DNA of 64,000 nucleotides, from positions 14,816,776-14,880,775 of the forward strand of contig NC_135568.1 of NCBI RefSeq assembly GCF_964340395.1, in the 5' to 3' direction. Below are positions 13,778 through 28,084 of this stretch, piece by piece; position 1 is the stretch's first letter; each line of letters opens with the position of its first letter. Made by a program: the position numbers and the translations under genes. The notes under the pieces were generated by a model that worked only from the letters and a program-made list of their open reading frames with translations, had not been told where the DNA came from and did not search any database. The DNA is from Glandiceps talaboti (lineage: Eukaryota; Hemichordata; Enteropneusta; Spengelidae).

Positions 13778-14829
13778 GTGTTTCCGGTAACCAAAGCAAC
13801 CCTAGATTAAACCACCGACCCGAAATATTGTTTTACTAAACTAAACTATCTTTAGTATTATTTTAAAATCCCATTCCAGAGGTATCAGGTCTTTTTAGCC
13901 CCAACAGACACCGTCCGCAGGAGACTTATAGATTGGGTTCCATCCATGAGTGTGTGCGTGCATGCGTTCATCCTCATATCTCTGACATGTATTGACTGAT
14001 GATTTCAATCACACTTTGAACAAAAGGTAACATTCTATGTGAGACATTTGGTAGTTACTTCGTTTTGGGACTGAATCACCCAATGGTACAATATGCATCA
14101 TGGAGGTATACTCCGTAGTGACTCCATTCAGGCGCCTATGCTCATTATGTAAAATATGAGCTTTCTTTTAAGACCTTCACCCTTGACCTGTCAAATAGCC
14201 AAATGTAGGTTATTTTTGTACCTTTGTGAGTCAAACATTTCAAGTGATTGGGTTTTTGTGTAGCACAATGGCGGGCATATTTGTGATAAAAAACCAACAC
14301 ATTTTGCTGATACATATGCCCACCATTCAAGTGTCTACCCTAATATCAATGATGAACTTTCTAGTGAGACATTGACCTCTGACCTTGGCAATCATTTTCA
14401 TGGTGAAATGACCGAAATATTTCATTCTAAGTTAACTCAAGAAGTCACATCATGAAAAGTCCATTTACATGTCTTTACCCCAAAGATAACCTTTCTGTTT
14501 GTACCTTGACCTATGACTTTGTCCTCCATATTCAAGGTCAAATAGCAAGTTGTTCAATAAATTATGAAATTTTGTATCTAGAGACTAGGCACCTTTCAAA
14601 TTTGCAAAATAACTTTGCCATACAACACAGGAGTTGGCAGGTTGTATGTCTTCAATGAAGGCTTGTTTGACTGTAGTGTAAGCTGAATGTATGAATGTAT
14701 ATAGTAGTCTGCTGTGTTTGTCTACTTCACATATGATTGTTTTGATTTACTTCTTTACACTTCAGCAAACTATTGATCACATAAGTATTGTGGCCAACGA
14801 GTTTGTGTCTTTTCCTCGATTTTCTCAAA

Positions 14830-14860
<31 letters not shown>

Positions 14861-14918
14861 ATATAACCCCGACTTAACTTATGTTCTAGTCATGCTATTA
14901 TAAAACAAACAAGTTTTT
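13778..14918 (+). repeat. M2-type element interrupted by a larger insert
   Basis: The left end 'gtttccggtaaccaaagcaaccctagattaaaccaccgaccc' and the right end 'aaccccgacttaacttatgttctagtcatgc...aaaacaaacaag' match the two ends of the M2 family (9203-9726, 25899-26293), but about 750 bp of extra sequence lies between them. The insert carries 'gtgaccttgacctttgacc'-like phrases common in dispersed repeats. An (AAAT)n run lies at 14827-14862. Confidence 0.5.
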
Positions 14919-15398
14919 TTTATCTATGCCGTACCAACCTTAGATATTTAAATCCTGTGTTTTGTTTGTTTTTTCAATTGACCAATTAAATCATCAATAT
15001 CTTCATATATTCAGAATAAATGCAACCCAGATATCCTAAAAAAGTCACTGGATGTTTTACACTCAATGGTAAGTGTCGGGATTGTGTACAAATCTCACAA
15101 GAGATAACAAGCCTTCTATCTTGGAGCATAAATAACTCTGAATTTCTATTTTTAAAAGGGAAAAAAATGCTGTCAGATACATTTGAAGTACGTTCGTAAT
15201 CAACTGAAATATTAATGTGATAAATATACTTAAATGAGACTAATGTAAAGTGAACAAGTGAAACGTATATATACACTGATATGACAATCATGTAATATTC
15301 ATGAACTGTACATCTTATTCCATTAACACTTATTTTCAGTTATCACAATTCAAATTGAGGTAATTTACTCACAGTGACACATTCTATGGCATAATAAC

Positions 15399-15401
<3 letters not shown>

Positions 15402-15459
<58 letters not shown>
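15402..15459. repeat. (TA)n microsatellite
   Basis: Pure TA run of about 58 bp. Confidence 0.98.
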
Positions 15460-15462
<3 letters not shown>

Positions 15463-16599
15463 ATTATACCTAACTGAATGAACATTTATATATACAATAG
15501 ATTTTTGTCGAGATTGTGTTCTGTTTCGTTGTTACAATTTATCGTCTGACGCTATAACAAAACTGGCAATTTGAAAATATATCTAACCTCATGAACATTT
15601 ATTTGTAGAATATATTTATGTCAAGCCAGACTGCGTTCTGTTTCGTTGTTACATTTTATCGTCTGACGCTATTACACAATTTGTTACATTTTAATTCTTT
15701 GGGGTGCAGATTAACTAAAGGTATGTCTCCCAGGAAAAGTGTAACAAGGTTGGTAAGATTTTTGTCATACCATATGATGAAATGTAGTAGTATTTAGCTT
15801 AGGAATTTTGTCAAACCAGACAACGGCAACCATACTGTCAGAAAAAAATTTACAAGTCAAACGACTTTCCACCGGGCTTCTGTTTCACGTTAACTGGTTT
15901 CATTTGTAAAGATAAAATTAGATAATTTAAATTTCTAACAAATTGAAATGAAATAATGAAATAATGCGATGAAATATTATCTATGTATCCAGATCTTGCA
16001 AATATAGATGACGAAATAAACACTGCAGTGATGCCTGGTATGGACAAAAACCGTTGCCCCAGCAACTGAACAGATCCTTTTAGAATTTATTGAGGTAAGA
16101 GACAATGCATAAATGTAAACTGAAAATACAGCTCACACGAGTGTACTCAACAAGGGTCAACTGTTCTATAAAATTGGAAGTGTTTTATCATTGCACGAAC
16201 TCCCACTGTTTACTCTTCAAGTTATACAATTGTAAATCCCCCTTCAGGTTAAAATAGGGGCATGTTCTGCGGGATTAAAAAAAATACCAAATGAAAAAAA
16301 GTTTGACGACTTCAGGGAAAAAAAATCACAATTTGTACGATTCTAAATGGTAACGAGCCCGTCAATAGTGTTTTAAATCCTATATGCAAAATAGAAATGC
16401 ATTTATAACATTTACTCGCTGCAGATCGGTTTTCAAACGATTAAGACGAAGTTCAGAAATGAATCAAATTCATTACTCCTTTGGGAAATAATACATTTTG
16501 GCGACAAGAAGTATATTAAAAGAGTTTGTGACCTTTAATTGATGGAACTGCAGAAGTTCATAGATTCACTGTTCTGCCTTTTAAGGAATCACGTGAAAT

Positions 16600-16990
16600 A
16601 CAGATCAATCCATTTGAAGGAGGTAACATCACGCAAACTTTTGTGGTTGTATTCAGTCCTTTTCCTCCCGCCAGCTGCGCAGAGACAAACAAATTGAATA
16701 GAGCTCGAGTATGTCGGGGTCATGTGACTGGGCAGCGAAATCGTCGTATCATATTATTAAACATGTTGACTGTTGCGATCGATTTTGTAATGGCGAGTCC
16801 AAGCCGCTGGAAATTTCATGTGTGTGCTGAATATTGTGAGCTGCCGTGACTATTGTGGAATGTGGTCATTTCAGTGGCTCGTGTTTTCGGGATAAATATT
16901 TCAATGTCGGAGTTTCAGTAGGTGTTATAGTTGAAGTAAATAAAATCATTCCAACCCATTAACCTCGTTCACTCGACGTAGGTACGCAAA
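16600..16990. promoter_or_regulatory. CpG-rich, repeat-free segment
   Basis: Positions 16660-16860 are notably rich in CpG and GC compared with the surroundings ('cccgccagctgcgcagag', 'cagcgaaatcgtcgtatc', 'gcgatcgattttg'). A 68-codon frame crosses it but has no recognisable domain. It could be an alternative promoter or untranslated first exon of the R-SNARE-like gene, or an enhancer. Confidence 0.25.
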
Positions 16991-17255
16991 CATATGGAAC
17001 GGCTGTTTTCAGGGAAAATGATATCCGAATATGTAACCATTAAATATTTAACATTTTCACCAATCCTGGAATAGGGTCAATCTGATGAGCCCGCTACAAA
17101 ATAATACTAGAAAGTGATTTGATTCTTTAAAAAAATTTAACTATTCACTCATTTGTGACGTGAACCCATGTTTTTAACGAAGAAAATATCCAACAACTTA
17201 AATTTTTAATTGTTCACTAATTTTGTATTAACGGAATTACTATCCCAAATGTAAC

Positions 17256-17470
<215 letters not shown>

Positions 17471-18404
17471 AATCGGGAATGGTACAACTGATTATCTTAT
17501 TCCAAAGTAAAAGAACAATGTGTGATGTTCATATAGTTTTGATATTAACCCAGAAAAGAATGGTAGCAAGGAAGAGATCTAGAGCAGATAATATTGACCT
17601 TTCACGATCCTAAACGTACCACCAATTGAATTAAAGATGAAATTTCTTAAATACAGTTATTTGAGCACCCAGTTCAAAATTGATGAATTATCACGTCATC
17701 CACTTTTGTTTGACATTGAACTTAAAATAATAACATAATTTGATCAGATTCAGTTCTTTACTACATGTTATAACCTTAGAAACAATCAATTTTCCGAAGA
17801 CTCTTAATCGAATTGAAGAATCAGTAGCCGAGAGAGTACCCTGGTTACGGCAACAATGTAATCAACATCAAAGTGTGCTCTACTCAGATGTAATCTGATT
17901 AGACACTGTCTCTGATCATCGTATTATCCCACACAGAAAAATACGTTCTCTACAGGAAACAGCGTTTCTGTTCAGTAAAAGTTAAAGAAAAGCGACGCAT
18001 GCGTAACGTGCAATGCTTGGGAGGATTTTGAAGGTCGCACAGTAAAATCCCAAAATGTCGTCACATAAACATTGGTCTCATTTTAAACATTTCACTGTGC
18101 GGCTCAAAATCCCTTCAAATATTAGACTAAAATTGATTTCATATTTAATGAGATCATATTATCATGAGTTGCGCTTACCCAGTTTGTTTACAAATTAGTA
18201 GGACTTCCTGTACGTATACTAACGACATGAGTTTTCAATTGTTGGATTACAAATTTAAACACAGGCTTGGTCAAGATCTATTTTATAATATAACGGTTAT
18301 TTTATCACAAGCAGGAAAAGTTGCCTTTTCCAAAAATTTCGCCTAGCCTCGATTGACTTCACCTGGTGTTAATGGCATCACGCGATTATTGACCAGTGCA
18401 TGAC

Positions 18405-18517
<113 letters not shown>

Positions 18518-18576
18518 AAAAAAAATATGTCTATATTGGAGCAAAACAGTGCTCAATACATATACATGTAGAGCGG

Positions 18577-18821
<245 letters not shown>

Positions 18822-18934
18822 AAACCAAGCTGATGAATCTCTTTGGATATGGTCTATGTTGTTTCAATTTTTTACTAGAAAAAAATGTTTCTTCATATCA
18901 GTAAAACTCCTAAATAAATGCCCATTTCTCATTC

Positions 18935-19400
18935 ATATGGTAGTCTCTATTACCGAGACTCTCGTCGTTGGGGTGTGGTTGGGGGTTGAGGGGTTGGGAT
19001 GGGGGCTCTCGGTTAATGGCTACCGCCGCCGAGAGAATCTCGGGGACATAGTAAACAAAATGTATGTGATTTCCATTTCTGTTAGGGTAAATACAGCATG
19101 GTAAAGTGCGCTGCCAGGGATGGGACGCCCAGTGTAATCCCAGGCACTGCTTTCAAGCTTCTGTGTCACATGTTTGACAGTCTACAGCAACATATACCAG
19201 CTAATTTCAAATAATGTAATTTTACAAATTTAATCTATTCATATTTTTATACTCACATTTGCATGATTAGTGCGTACTAACCGAAAGCGGAAGTCACAGC
19301 AATTTTGTTTACTATTTATTCAAACTCTTTGAAATGGTAGCCATTATGCGAGAGCCCCAACAACGAGTCTGGGTAAACGAGGCTAATCCATGTGGCATAA
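18935..19400. repeat. Inverted-repeat element with M1-like termini
   Basis: Left end 'cattcatatggtagtctc' with 'gagactctcgtcgttgggg'. The right end is 'gagagccccaacaacgagtc' with 'gtttac...ctaatccatgtggc'. The two ends are imperfect inverted repeats and resemble M1 termini. The interior is G-rich ('tgggatgggggctctcgg'). Confidence 0.5.
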
Positions 19401-19770
19401 TTACCGAACATAAGTAATTATGCAAATAACTCATTAAAATTAAGAGTTACACCAACAAGCTTTGCACTACGTGTAGGCTGTGGTGTTACAAATGTAGTTT
19501 TTTGGAATTTGAAACGAGCATCCTGAAGATATAGCCTAACTACTGAAAAGCGTTAATTATGCAAATAACTTATTAATATGCATAGGATATGTTTACCAAA
19601 AGCAAACCAGTTCTTGTCTAAACCACAAGGAAGACGTGTAGCTCATTTCACTATAATTAATGCAGTAGCTTTAGAGATATCGTGTCCACAGACAGACCCG
19701 GACATACACACAGACAGGCAAAAGCACAACATAACCTACCCTGACGGAAGGTCAAAACAAATTCGATAAT
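19401..19770 (+). repeat. Second copy of the 'gatatagcctaa' repeat
   Basis: Contains 'aagatatagcctaactactgaaaa', 'ttaattatgcaaataac', a '(CAGA)' tail and 'ctgacggaaggtcaaaac', corresponding to 6060-6450. Confidence 0.6.
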
Positions 19771-20039
19771 ATTGACTGTACTGACGTCGGGGTAAATGTA
19801 AATCAGTCGGGTAATTTACAATATTCCATTAGAGGACAATCATTTCATAACAATAGTCTGGACAAGTCCAATAATCAGATAATCTACGTTATATAAGTCG
19901 AAATTGAAACCTGGCTTGGTTAATGTATGGATTACAAATAGAGTATGCCAATACAGTAATACAAAGCCCATGACATATAGAAAGGTAACCGGATGACGAC
20001 ACTGCTAGAATTTACAGTACTTGTTTGACGTGTATTATG

Positions 20040-20310
20040 ACTATGTATGTATGTATGTTTGTATGTCTGTATGTATGTATGTATGTATGTATGTATGTAT
20101 GTATGTATGTATGTATGTATGTATGTATGTATGTATGTGTGTATGTGTGTGTGTGTATGTATGTATGTATGTATGTATGTATGTATGTGTGTTTGTGTGT
20201 GTATGTATGTCTGTCTGTCTGTCTGTCTGTCTGTGTCTGTGTCTGTGTCTGTCTGCCTGCCTGCCCGCCCGTCTTCCTGCCCTCCCGCCCGTCCGTCTGT
20301 CTGTCTTTTC
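20040..20310. repeat. (TATG)n-(TCTG)n compound microsatellite
   Basis: About 270 bp drifting from TATG through TGTG to TCTG/CCTG/CCGT. All reading frames within it are low-complexity artefacts. Confidence 0.97.
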
Positions 20311-20887
20311 CCCAGAGAAACTATGATGTTAAAATTTTATCAACCTAATTTCATTTTTGATGTTTATTGAAACATCTCTTCGCAGTGTTGACTGAACTAT
20401 TTCATTAAATCTCATCAGATTCACAATGTTGACCAAACATTTTCATCTTTGTACCTAAATCAACGTCTATGTAAAAATGGCTGGGCGTTTGTCAGATCAA
20501 AAGAAATTGTTCAAACGAAGCGGTCGATGCAGAGGAGAAATGCAGGCCGTTTGTACTGTAAAATTTATAGTTCACTGCTTGCATCACACATGACAAGATT
20601 ATAGCACAGGCGGAGCAGTACATCACGCACGTGAACAGCCTACTATGAGAACTCTCCACTTCCGTAGACGTTCATTTTTACGACGTCGATTGAAACGGTC
20701 TCGATCACCACAATTCATATTCTACTAGTGCTTCTGTAGTGCTCCTACTAGACAGCCAAGTGATGGTTGTGCGTTTTAATTTCTGAAATTCACAGAACCA
20801 GTTCACATAAATATCTGCCTTGCATGTAATGCCGATATGTATAAGCAGATTTGAAGAATTCAATGTGAGGTTCTCAGTACAAAACAC

Positions 20888-20945
20888 CTACACACACATA
20901 CATACATACATACACATACATACATACATACATACATACATACAT

Positions 20946-20976
<31 letters not shown>

Positions 20977-21070
20977 TACATACATACATACATACACACA
21001 CATACATACATACACATACATACATACATACATACATACATACATACATGCATACATGCATACATACATA
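20888..21070. repeat. (CATA)n microsatellite
   Basis: About 180 bp of CATA with CACA interruptions. Confidence 0.97.
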
Positions 21071-23462
21071 TGCCAGTCCTTTCCGTTGGCTATGCATATA
21101 ATAAAGTAATGAATATCAAAAATATAATTATATCTTTGCTTGCAATATTTTAAATAGTTCCCCAAACGAATATACAGATTTCAAATATCTGATACAGTTT
21201 CTAGGATAAAGCTATGTAGATCACAGAAGCAAGCACTATCGAACACTGCACAGAGATTATGACTGTGTTACAAACTGTGATTGGTTTAAAGGTCAGGGGT
21301 CAAACAGATAAGCATTTTCGATTGAAAGCGATGCATGTTCGGATATATTTACATGATATTTAATTATAATGTATTCGAAGACTATACTATGTGATCGATA
21401 TCAATATTTACACAATTCAACTGGGTATTGATTTAAGCACGTGACGGGGCGCATCATGGATGTGCATATACACATTTTTAATAGTAAAAATATGTATTGT
21501 TCATTTTATGGTGACAAATATAAAAAAAACATGTCATTGTATCAAATAGTACTGTATTGTGCCACCAGATGTGTAGCCAAACCAGAAGGTAAATGAGAAA
21601 TAAGGTAAATGAGAAATACGGCAGATAAAGCAAATCGAGCCCGTTCCCTGATTACATTTTACAGTAATGGTTTATTCTGTACAATTAGGCCACCACTTGT
21701 ACAATATGAAAATAAATACAAAAATTAAATATACAATCGGAAAACAATCGGAATAAAACGTTTTAAGCTTTATAAACATCACAGGAGGTGCACTAAATGT
21801 TTTTGACGAGCCTGTCCCTTCATTTAAAACTATATACAACAAATTTGGCTAGATTCTGGATTGTGTTGTCAGAAGTACATATATGACATTAGGATTGAAA
21901 TTTCTAAAGGTGAATGGTAACGACAATAATAGGGAGCAATAAATTAACATATAATATATGCAGGACAAACTAGACAGAAATTCATCTTCGACAGGATTAA
22001 AATCGCAATGTTGACCTATAAATTTCGTTTCTTGGTGACTTTAAATTTCGTCTGCTCTCAACACGGAGATTGTGGTCAGAGACACAACGTTTCCCATTAT
22101 CATAACGCTTGGACATTAATGAAATATTAGGCGGGTTATCAAAACCGCGAGGAATTAAAATCGACTACGAGAGCGGAAGAAGGAAGGACAAAAAGTAACG
22201 CCTAAAAATACACCACGGTTATGAAATTGCCGGCGTTGTTGGACACTTTGCAAAGACTAATCAGTTAGACAACCCTTTAACATCATCCTGCCGTAACCAT
22301 AATCCCCTACATGGAATTGATCTGAAGAGGGTTAACAAAACCGAAATTGAAATTTTACAATTTAGAAAAATTGTGTTTGTTATAATGTCTTGTTACATTT
22401 GTTTATGGGCCCAGGACACATTTCTTTGACATACTAGTTTCGCCTGACAGCCAATACAATTTAAACCGGAATGGCGTATATAAAAGGCCACCTAACTTCG
22501 TGGGGGTTATTGTCAAAATTTGAATGCAGACGGATCCATTATTATTAGCTACTGAAATAATTCCGTAGTATGGGATGACCATTCAAAGTTGTGATATTGG
22601 AGAGTGGAAATATATACAATAATGTACATAATTGCATTACAATATAATGCAAGAAAGTATACAATAATGTAACAAATATAGCGATTTATACAAATATTCA
22701 GGAAAAGTGAAAGTATATACTCTGAGATTCCAATCATATAGTTTTTTTTAAACAAATAATTTTAAAAGAAGTAGATACCAATACCCTATAAAGTTATTTA
22801 ATACTGTCTTTTAGAAGTAAAGCAAAACTGTAAATTTGGTTGGAAAATAAACAGATGGTTCAGTTGCGAGATAAGATTCGATGAATCAACACGTGGTTTA
22901 ATGGCGAGATATGATTGGTCAGATAGCCATTATGAATCAACAGGTGTTTCACTGGCGAGATGTGATTTGTCGGTTAGCCATGATAACGTATCAACAGGTG
23001 ACTCACTGGCGAAACATTATTGAACAAGTCACGTGACCGTCTGTGTGACATATCAATTTCGTGTTACTATTGATTTAATGTAGAAAAAAATGATTATAAT
23101 TGTTTACAATTCTTTTGTTATTTGACAAATTTTCTGTGTCTTGCGATAAGGATTCGATGTAGGATAACATCTAATTCTGAAAAATGTTGTGACAGGAAGA
23201 GATAAAGAATTTTGATCGTAAAATTTGAAATCAGCTAAAAAGAGCAAAATTGTGTATGTATGATTTATAGTATATAAAAAATTGAAAGTGCGTCCTTGCT
23301 AATATATTCATTTATGACTGAATGTATTGGGTTTAACACAATCATTTGAATGTAGAGTACACTTATCAGCCTAGCCACGGGAAGAAATAAATCTTTCTAA
23401 GTAATTGAGAACTGTGACATTGTACCTGTTTCCAGATCGTACTGGCTATGAGGACAATGATA
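21071..23462. other. Intronic or intergenic sequence, no gene recognised
   Basis: AT-rich. No exon with good splice sites and protein-like composition was seen. Positions 22910-23040 carry three spaced copies of 'gcgagat...tgattggtc...gccat...atcaacaggtg', a weak tandem repeat of about 65 bp. Confidence 0.4.
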
Positions 23463-23822
23463 AGGCCTAAACTATCATTTGGTTCCGGTTACCCGACCCT
23501 AAATTCTGTTTACATACTTGAGAAAAAAGTAATAAAATTGCGAAAATTGTGAAGTCGATCGCACGAAATAGTGATGCGGAAACTGACATCAAATTAAAAA
23601 GACAATATTAAACTTCTTCTTCCGATCTGTAATGGCTGTACATCTAATGAAATGAAACCAATAACACAGAGACCATATGAAAAACAACGGAAAATATAAT
23701 TACCTGTACTAGACACTCGTATATGGAAAAAAATATAAATATAAAATAAAAAAAATCTACCTACCCCACCTATTCTAAAATTGCACGTAAACGGAACCGC
23801 ACAATTCTTTTGTTAGGCCTAA
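23463..23822. repeat. MITE-like element, family M3 copy 1
   Basis: About 360 bp starting 'aaggcctaaactatcatttggttccggttacccgaccct' and ending 'cggaaccgcacaattcttttgttaggcct'. Terminal inverted repeats of roughly 28 bp are built on 'aggcctaa...aattgtxtggttccg'. Five clear copies occur in this window plus one partial copy. No protein coding. Confidence 0.85.
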
Positions 23823-23844
23823 CAATAATCGAATCAGCACTATC

Positions 23845-24112
23845 TTTAAAGTGGTCATATGGATGAGGAATTGATATTTATTTTTATTATTTATTTTAAT
23901 AGAAAATATGTAAAACGCTTGTTTATCTCACATACAATAACAAACATTTTACACATTTGGTAATGTTTTTTGCAATTTATTGAGTTTCAAACAGACTTGG
24001 TATATATGTCGTTTCACATTGATTTATCAAGTAGGAAGCCATGATAAAGTTGTTTTATAAATCAAAAATCTAAACTAAATACCAAATCGTCATCCATATG
24101 GCCACTGTAAAT
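23845..24112. repeat. MITE-like element, family M1 copy B
   Basis: 'tttaaagtggtcatatggatgaggaa' at the left and 'cgtcatccatatggccactgtaa' at the right; about 268 bp. It lies only 22 bp from an M3 copy. Confidence 0.88.
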
Positions 24113-24384
24113 TTTGTAACCAATTTCATGTAGCTCAATGTAATCATAGTTCTTCAAAGCTTAGGTCACTGTGCAAGATAAGAAGCTTGTGTAACTGCGA
24201 GTAAGATAATTTCCTGGAATAGCTTCAATTTACCATGTACATGCATCTACACATATCTTAAGTATCTACTCATGATATTACCTATGATATAGTTTCTGTC
24301 AAGATACTGGTTAGGCTGTATCAATCAAAGCAGATATTGCTTCTACTCATTAGAGTGAACACATTAACAAGGCGTTGTGTCCAT

Positions 24385-24568
24385 GTAGAGGCGTTAGAAG
24401 AATTCCTGGAATATATTGAGTTCTGTAAAGTGCGTTTTTACAAGAAAAGAGATGAATGGCCTCAATCTAACCATATGTAGAGGCGTTAGAAGAATTCCTG
24501 GAATATATTGAGTTCTGTAAAGTGCGTTTTTACAAGAAAAGAGATGAATGGCCTCAATCTACCCATAT
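24385..24568. repeat. Tandem duplication, 92 bp period
   Basis: Two nearly identical units beginning 'gtagaggcgttagaagaatt' at 24385 and 24477. High identity indicates a recent event. Confidence 0.93.
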
Positions 24569-25039
24569 GTCAAGATCACCTTCATTGTTTATTCATGGGC
24601 AACTCGTTCTCACGTAACTAGAGTTTATTAGCCTACACGTATGATACAAGGCGTTAAATGACGTCATCAGTTGTTTCTAAGAAACGAAACAGATATTTCT
24701 AAAAGATATGGTGTGACCTATTTCGATATTGTGATTGTTATATTAGCCGATAGCGATTGATAGATACATAGATATATCAATGGATGTACCACATGGTTCT
24801 ATATATTGTAAACGGACAAAAATCGGTTACTAAGAAACATAGCGAGACACATTTCTAAAGGATATCGTGTGACCCATTTACTTGTAATGGTTGATTGGTA
24901 TGTCAGCTGATTGATAGGTACTATGATCGAGAGATGTACCATATTTCTATTGAGAAACCAAAAATGGTAGATGTTGGTGATTAACAACGAGACAATGTTA
25001 CAGGTATAATTCTTGCGTTGTTACTTTGCCCATTATGCC

Positions 25040-25560
25040 TCACGTAAGCCAAGTTTAACGCATTTTGACAAGAAAATACGGAAGATCATGTACCCAGGTC
25101 GTTCTACATCACGACAACGCACCCCTACGCCATTGGTACATCGGTGCTCGAATTATGATTCAAAACGTCCAAATGTTCATGACTTATAACCTATGATATA
25201 TGACTACTATTTCCCAATATTAGTACTCTTTCAAAAGGGAAATGCTCGTCACGTCGTCGTTTGACTCGTAGCGACAGGACCCCTTAGCTAAATCGTATTT
25301 CCTTGGCTGAATGAAGAATGGAATTAGTGGATAACATCTAAACACTCCTTTTTAGTCGCACAATGAATCATTCTACCTCAGGAATATCTTTAAACTGTTG
25401 GAGAATAATATAATTATACCTCCTCAAGCATAATTTATGACAATTTAGGAAATTTAATGCTGATTTGGAACGTCTTGACTCATAACGTAAACACCGTATA
25501 ACCAGTGACGTCGATATTGGTTGTCGTGGCGTAGAACGACCAGGGTATACAAACAATATT
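25040..25560. repeat. Repeat family R2, two copies head to head
   Basis: The 25040-25320 copy contains 'ggtcgttctacatcacgac', 'ggtgctcgaattatga' and 'gactcgtagcgacaggacc'. The 25368-25556 copy is its reverse complement in part ('cctcaagcataatttatga', 'ggttgtcgtggcgtagaacg'). Other copies are at 28085-28385, 37700-38300 and partly 45890-46050. Not coding. Confidence 0.65.
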
Positions 25561-25898
25561 TTCTGTTCTAAGACAAAAACTTGGCTTGTATATTTAAATG
25601 CGTATTATATTAATTTTCAGAGTTTCAGATTTCGGATCGGATATTACCAAGCTAAGACAAAAACTTGGCTTGCAAACTGATCGTATACTGTTTTATTATA
25701 GTAACGTTTGCAATTTTTCAGATTTCAGATATAAATTTATTTCCAAGTCTACTGGCCTGAATAATAAAGTAGAATAATTTGTCTTCTGAAAGGGAAAGAG
25801 GACGCGACGTTTAAGAACTCCCACTGCTTTCTTGTCACGTCACATTCGAAAGTAACAGGATGTTTTCAAGGGCACTAAGGCTAAATAAATAAATAGTG

Positions 25899-26293
25899 TG
25901 TTTCCGATAACTCAACCGACCCTAGTTTAAGCCACTGACCCTAAACATTAACATTTTACATGCAAAAAGGTAACAATTATGACATTTTACTTCTATTTCC
26001 TGAAGATTTTCTCGCCAAGGTATCTTTGATTATTTAAAAAATCGCATTCCAGAGACAAACTATGTCTTTTCAGCGTATAAGAACACAGACTGTATATTGT
26101 GTTTGTCTACTTCTGAATCACATAATTGTCTTCATTTACTTCTTTCATTCTTCACTATTGTGACCAACGAGTATCATATCTTTGGGTATAAGTAATTTAA
26201 AAAAAAAAACAATGTAAAATTGAATAAAACCCCGACCTACCTACCCTATTTTCTGAGGTCATGTTATCGCAAACAAAAACATTTTTTATGCTT
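25899..26293 (+). repeat. MITE-like element, family M2
   Basis: Begins 'tgtttccgataactcaaccgaccctagtttaagccac' and ends 'cctacctaccctattttctgaggtcatgttatcgcaaacaaa', about 395 bp. The termini are inverted ('tgtttccgataac' against 'gttatcgcaaaca'). Confidence 0.75.
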
Positions 26294-27657
26294 GCCAAAT
26301 TAATGAAATGGTCGTTGATACGTGAGTCAACATCAACTGGCTATTGTCAGCAACAAAGAGAATAGTGAGTGAGCTTTGACCGAGAAAAATATTTTCTTGA
26401 AGATGAATAGGAGTGAAGAGATTTCCTTCATGAATACACGGTTTGGTTTGCAAGCACACCCATTGGTAATTATATATATATATTGTATGGAAACTGGTAC
26501 TTCGGTTACACTTATGTAATCGAATACAATAATGGCGATAACATCCCGGGGGTCTAGAATTTGGTATATTTTAATAACTTGTTTGTGATTAATAGTCATG
26601 AATGTATAGTGAGTACAGCTATAAAGGCATAAATACCAACATATCGCACACGTTCAGTAAAATTGTCTCTATTCAGAGTTTCCTCTCTTTAATATTTTGT
26701 GAACGTTCACTAATTTTCTATGCACGATCTTGATTCTAGTAGGACTTAGAAAAGACAAACACGTGATGAATCATAGAGGTAGTCTAATCAAATGTAGGCA
26801 GTTGATTTTGAAGTTGGCCGATTAGAAAATAAACTGGTGACTAACTAATATACATTGTTCCGATATAATACCTTACCATCGTGCTTCCAAAATAAATCAG
26901 CAATCTTTTATTTTCCGAATTTTACCACAAACAAGAGAAATGATTTCTTGTCAGTTATTTTACTAAAAGTAAAAGTGTTCTCCAAATTTTGAATTGCTAT
27001 GTGGAAGTTTGCTTCTGGATCTCTAAAATAATATAAGAAATTTGGGGTCTACCGTTTGCTTACAAGGAAATCAACAAATAATATCTTTTATTTTCCCGGT
27101 AACACTGTGCAGTATTTGGCGGCCATATTGGATTCTAAAATGTCTTAATTTTGGTAACATTTGAGCTCTATCTCAGGAATGTATACGGTGATCCTTGTTC
27201 AACTTGATTTTAACTGAGAATGTAATGGGTGTTTTTTGAACAAATCATCCCCACCGGCTTATTTCCGAAGTGCATTTCACAGTATTCAGCGCGTCTAATA
27301 TGGCTTATATACTATTTGACTTCCTGATGCAAATATGTGAAGGGACCTATAATTTTTGGTCTCAATGTAACTTAATATATTTGTGTTTTCCTGAACAAAA
27401 TAACAACATAAGTATAAGATTGTTTACTTGCAAAGCAATACTACATTAACACGTTACAATATCATCATATATATTTGTCGCTAGGGCACTGGAAGTTAAT
27501 ACGTCATCTTATTTGACCATTCAGGTTTCTAATCGTCACCTCATCTTTTAGGAATGCCAAATATGATAGTTTATTTCACTGAGATATTAAAATAATGAAC
27601 ATACAAATATATGCCAGGTGATTTTACTTTAGGCAAAAGCAATACAAGCTTGGAACA

Positions 27658-28034
27658 TGCCAAAAAAATGTTTGGTTCCAGTAACCCGACCCAACCTAGT
27701 TTTTACTGCCACTCTAATCTTATTTTTGGATAATATTGAAAAATCGAAAAATTTGCGACGTCGGGCGAGAAAGTGAGATGTGAAGACGTTATTGCCTCGT
27801 GTGATCAAAACAACATGGTGGAATACAGCGTACCACGTGCACATGATGTCTTCTGTGTATAGTACAGAAAGTGCAATTATATGGATTAGAAATCTGTGTT
27901 GAACTTTGTAAATATGAAGAGAACATTTGAACAGATTCTCGAAGATAAAAAAAGAGGAAATTAAAAAAATCCTACCTAACCACCCCATTTTGAAATTGGG
28001 CGTATTCGGAACCCTACAATTATTTTGGCCTGAC
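27658..28034. repeat. MITE-like element, family M3 copy 2
   Basis: 'tgtttggttccagtaacccgacccaacctag' to 'aaccctacaattattttggcctgac'. It produces a spurious 135-codon open frame on the minus strand, which also appears in other M3 copies. Confidence 0.82.
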
Positions 28035-28084
28035 AAGTAAACTAAATTATATCATGCACATGCCTAGTTATTGTATTTGAACAG

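Noticed and set aside
20021-20370. Overlapping frames of about 100 codons with Met-Tyr-Val-Cys repeats
   Set aside because: Translations of the (TATG)n microsatellite in all frames; no non-repetitive protein sequence.
27629-28036. 135-codon minus-strand frame
   Set aside because: It coincides with an M3 MITE copy; the same region is open but diverged in the copy at 29790-30191, with no domain. Treated as repeat.
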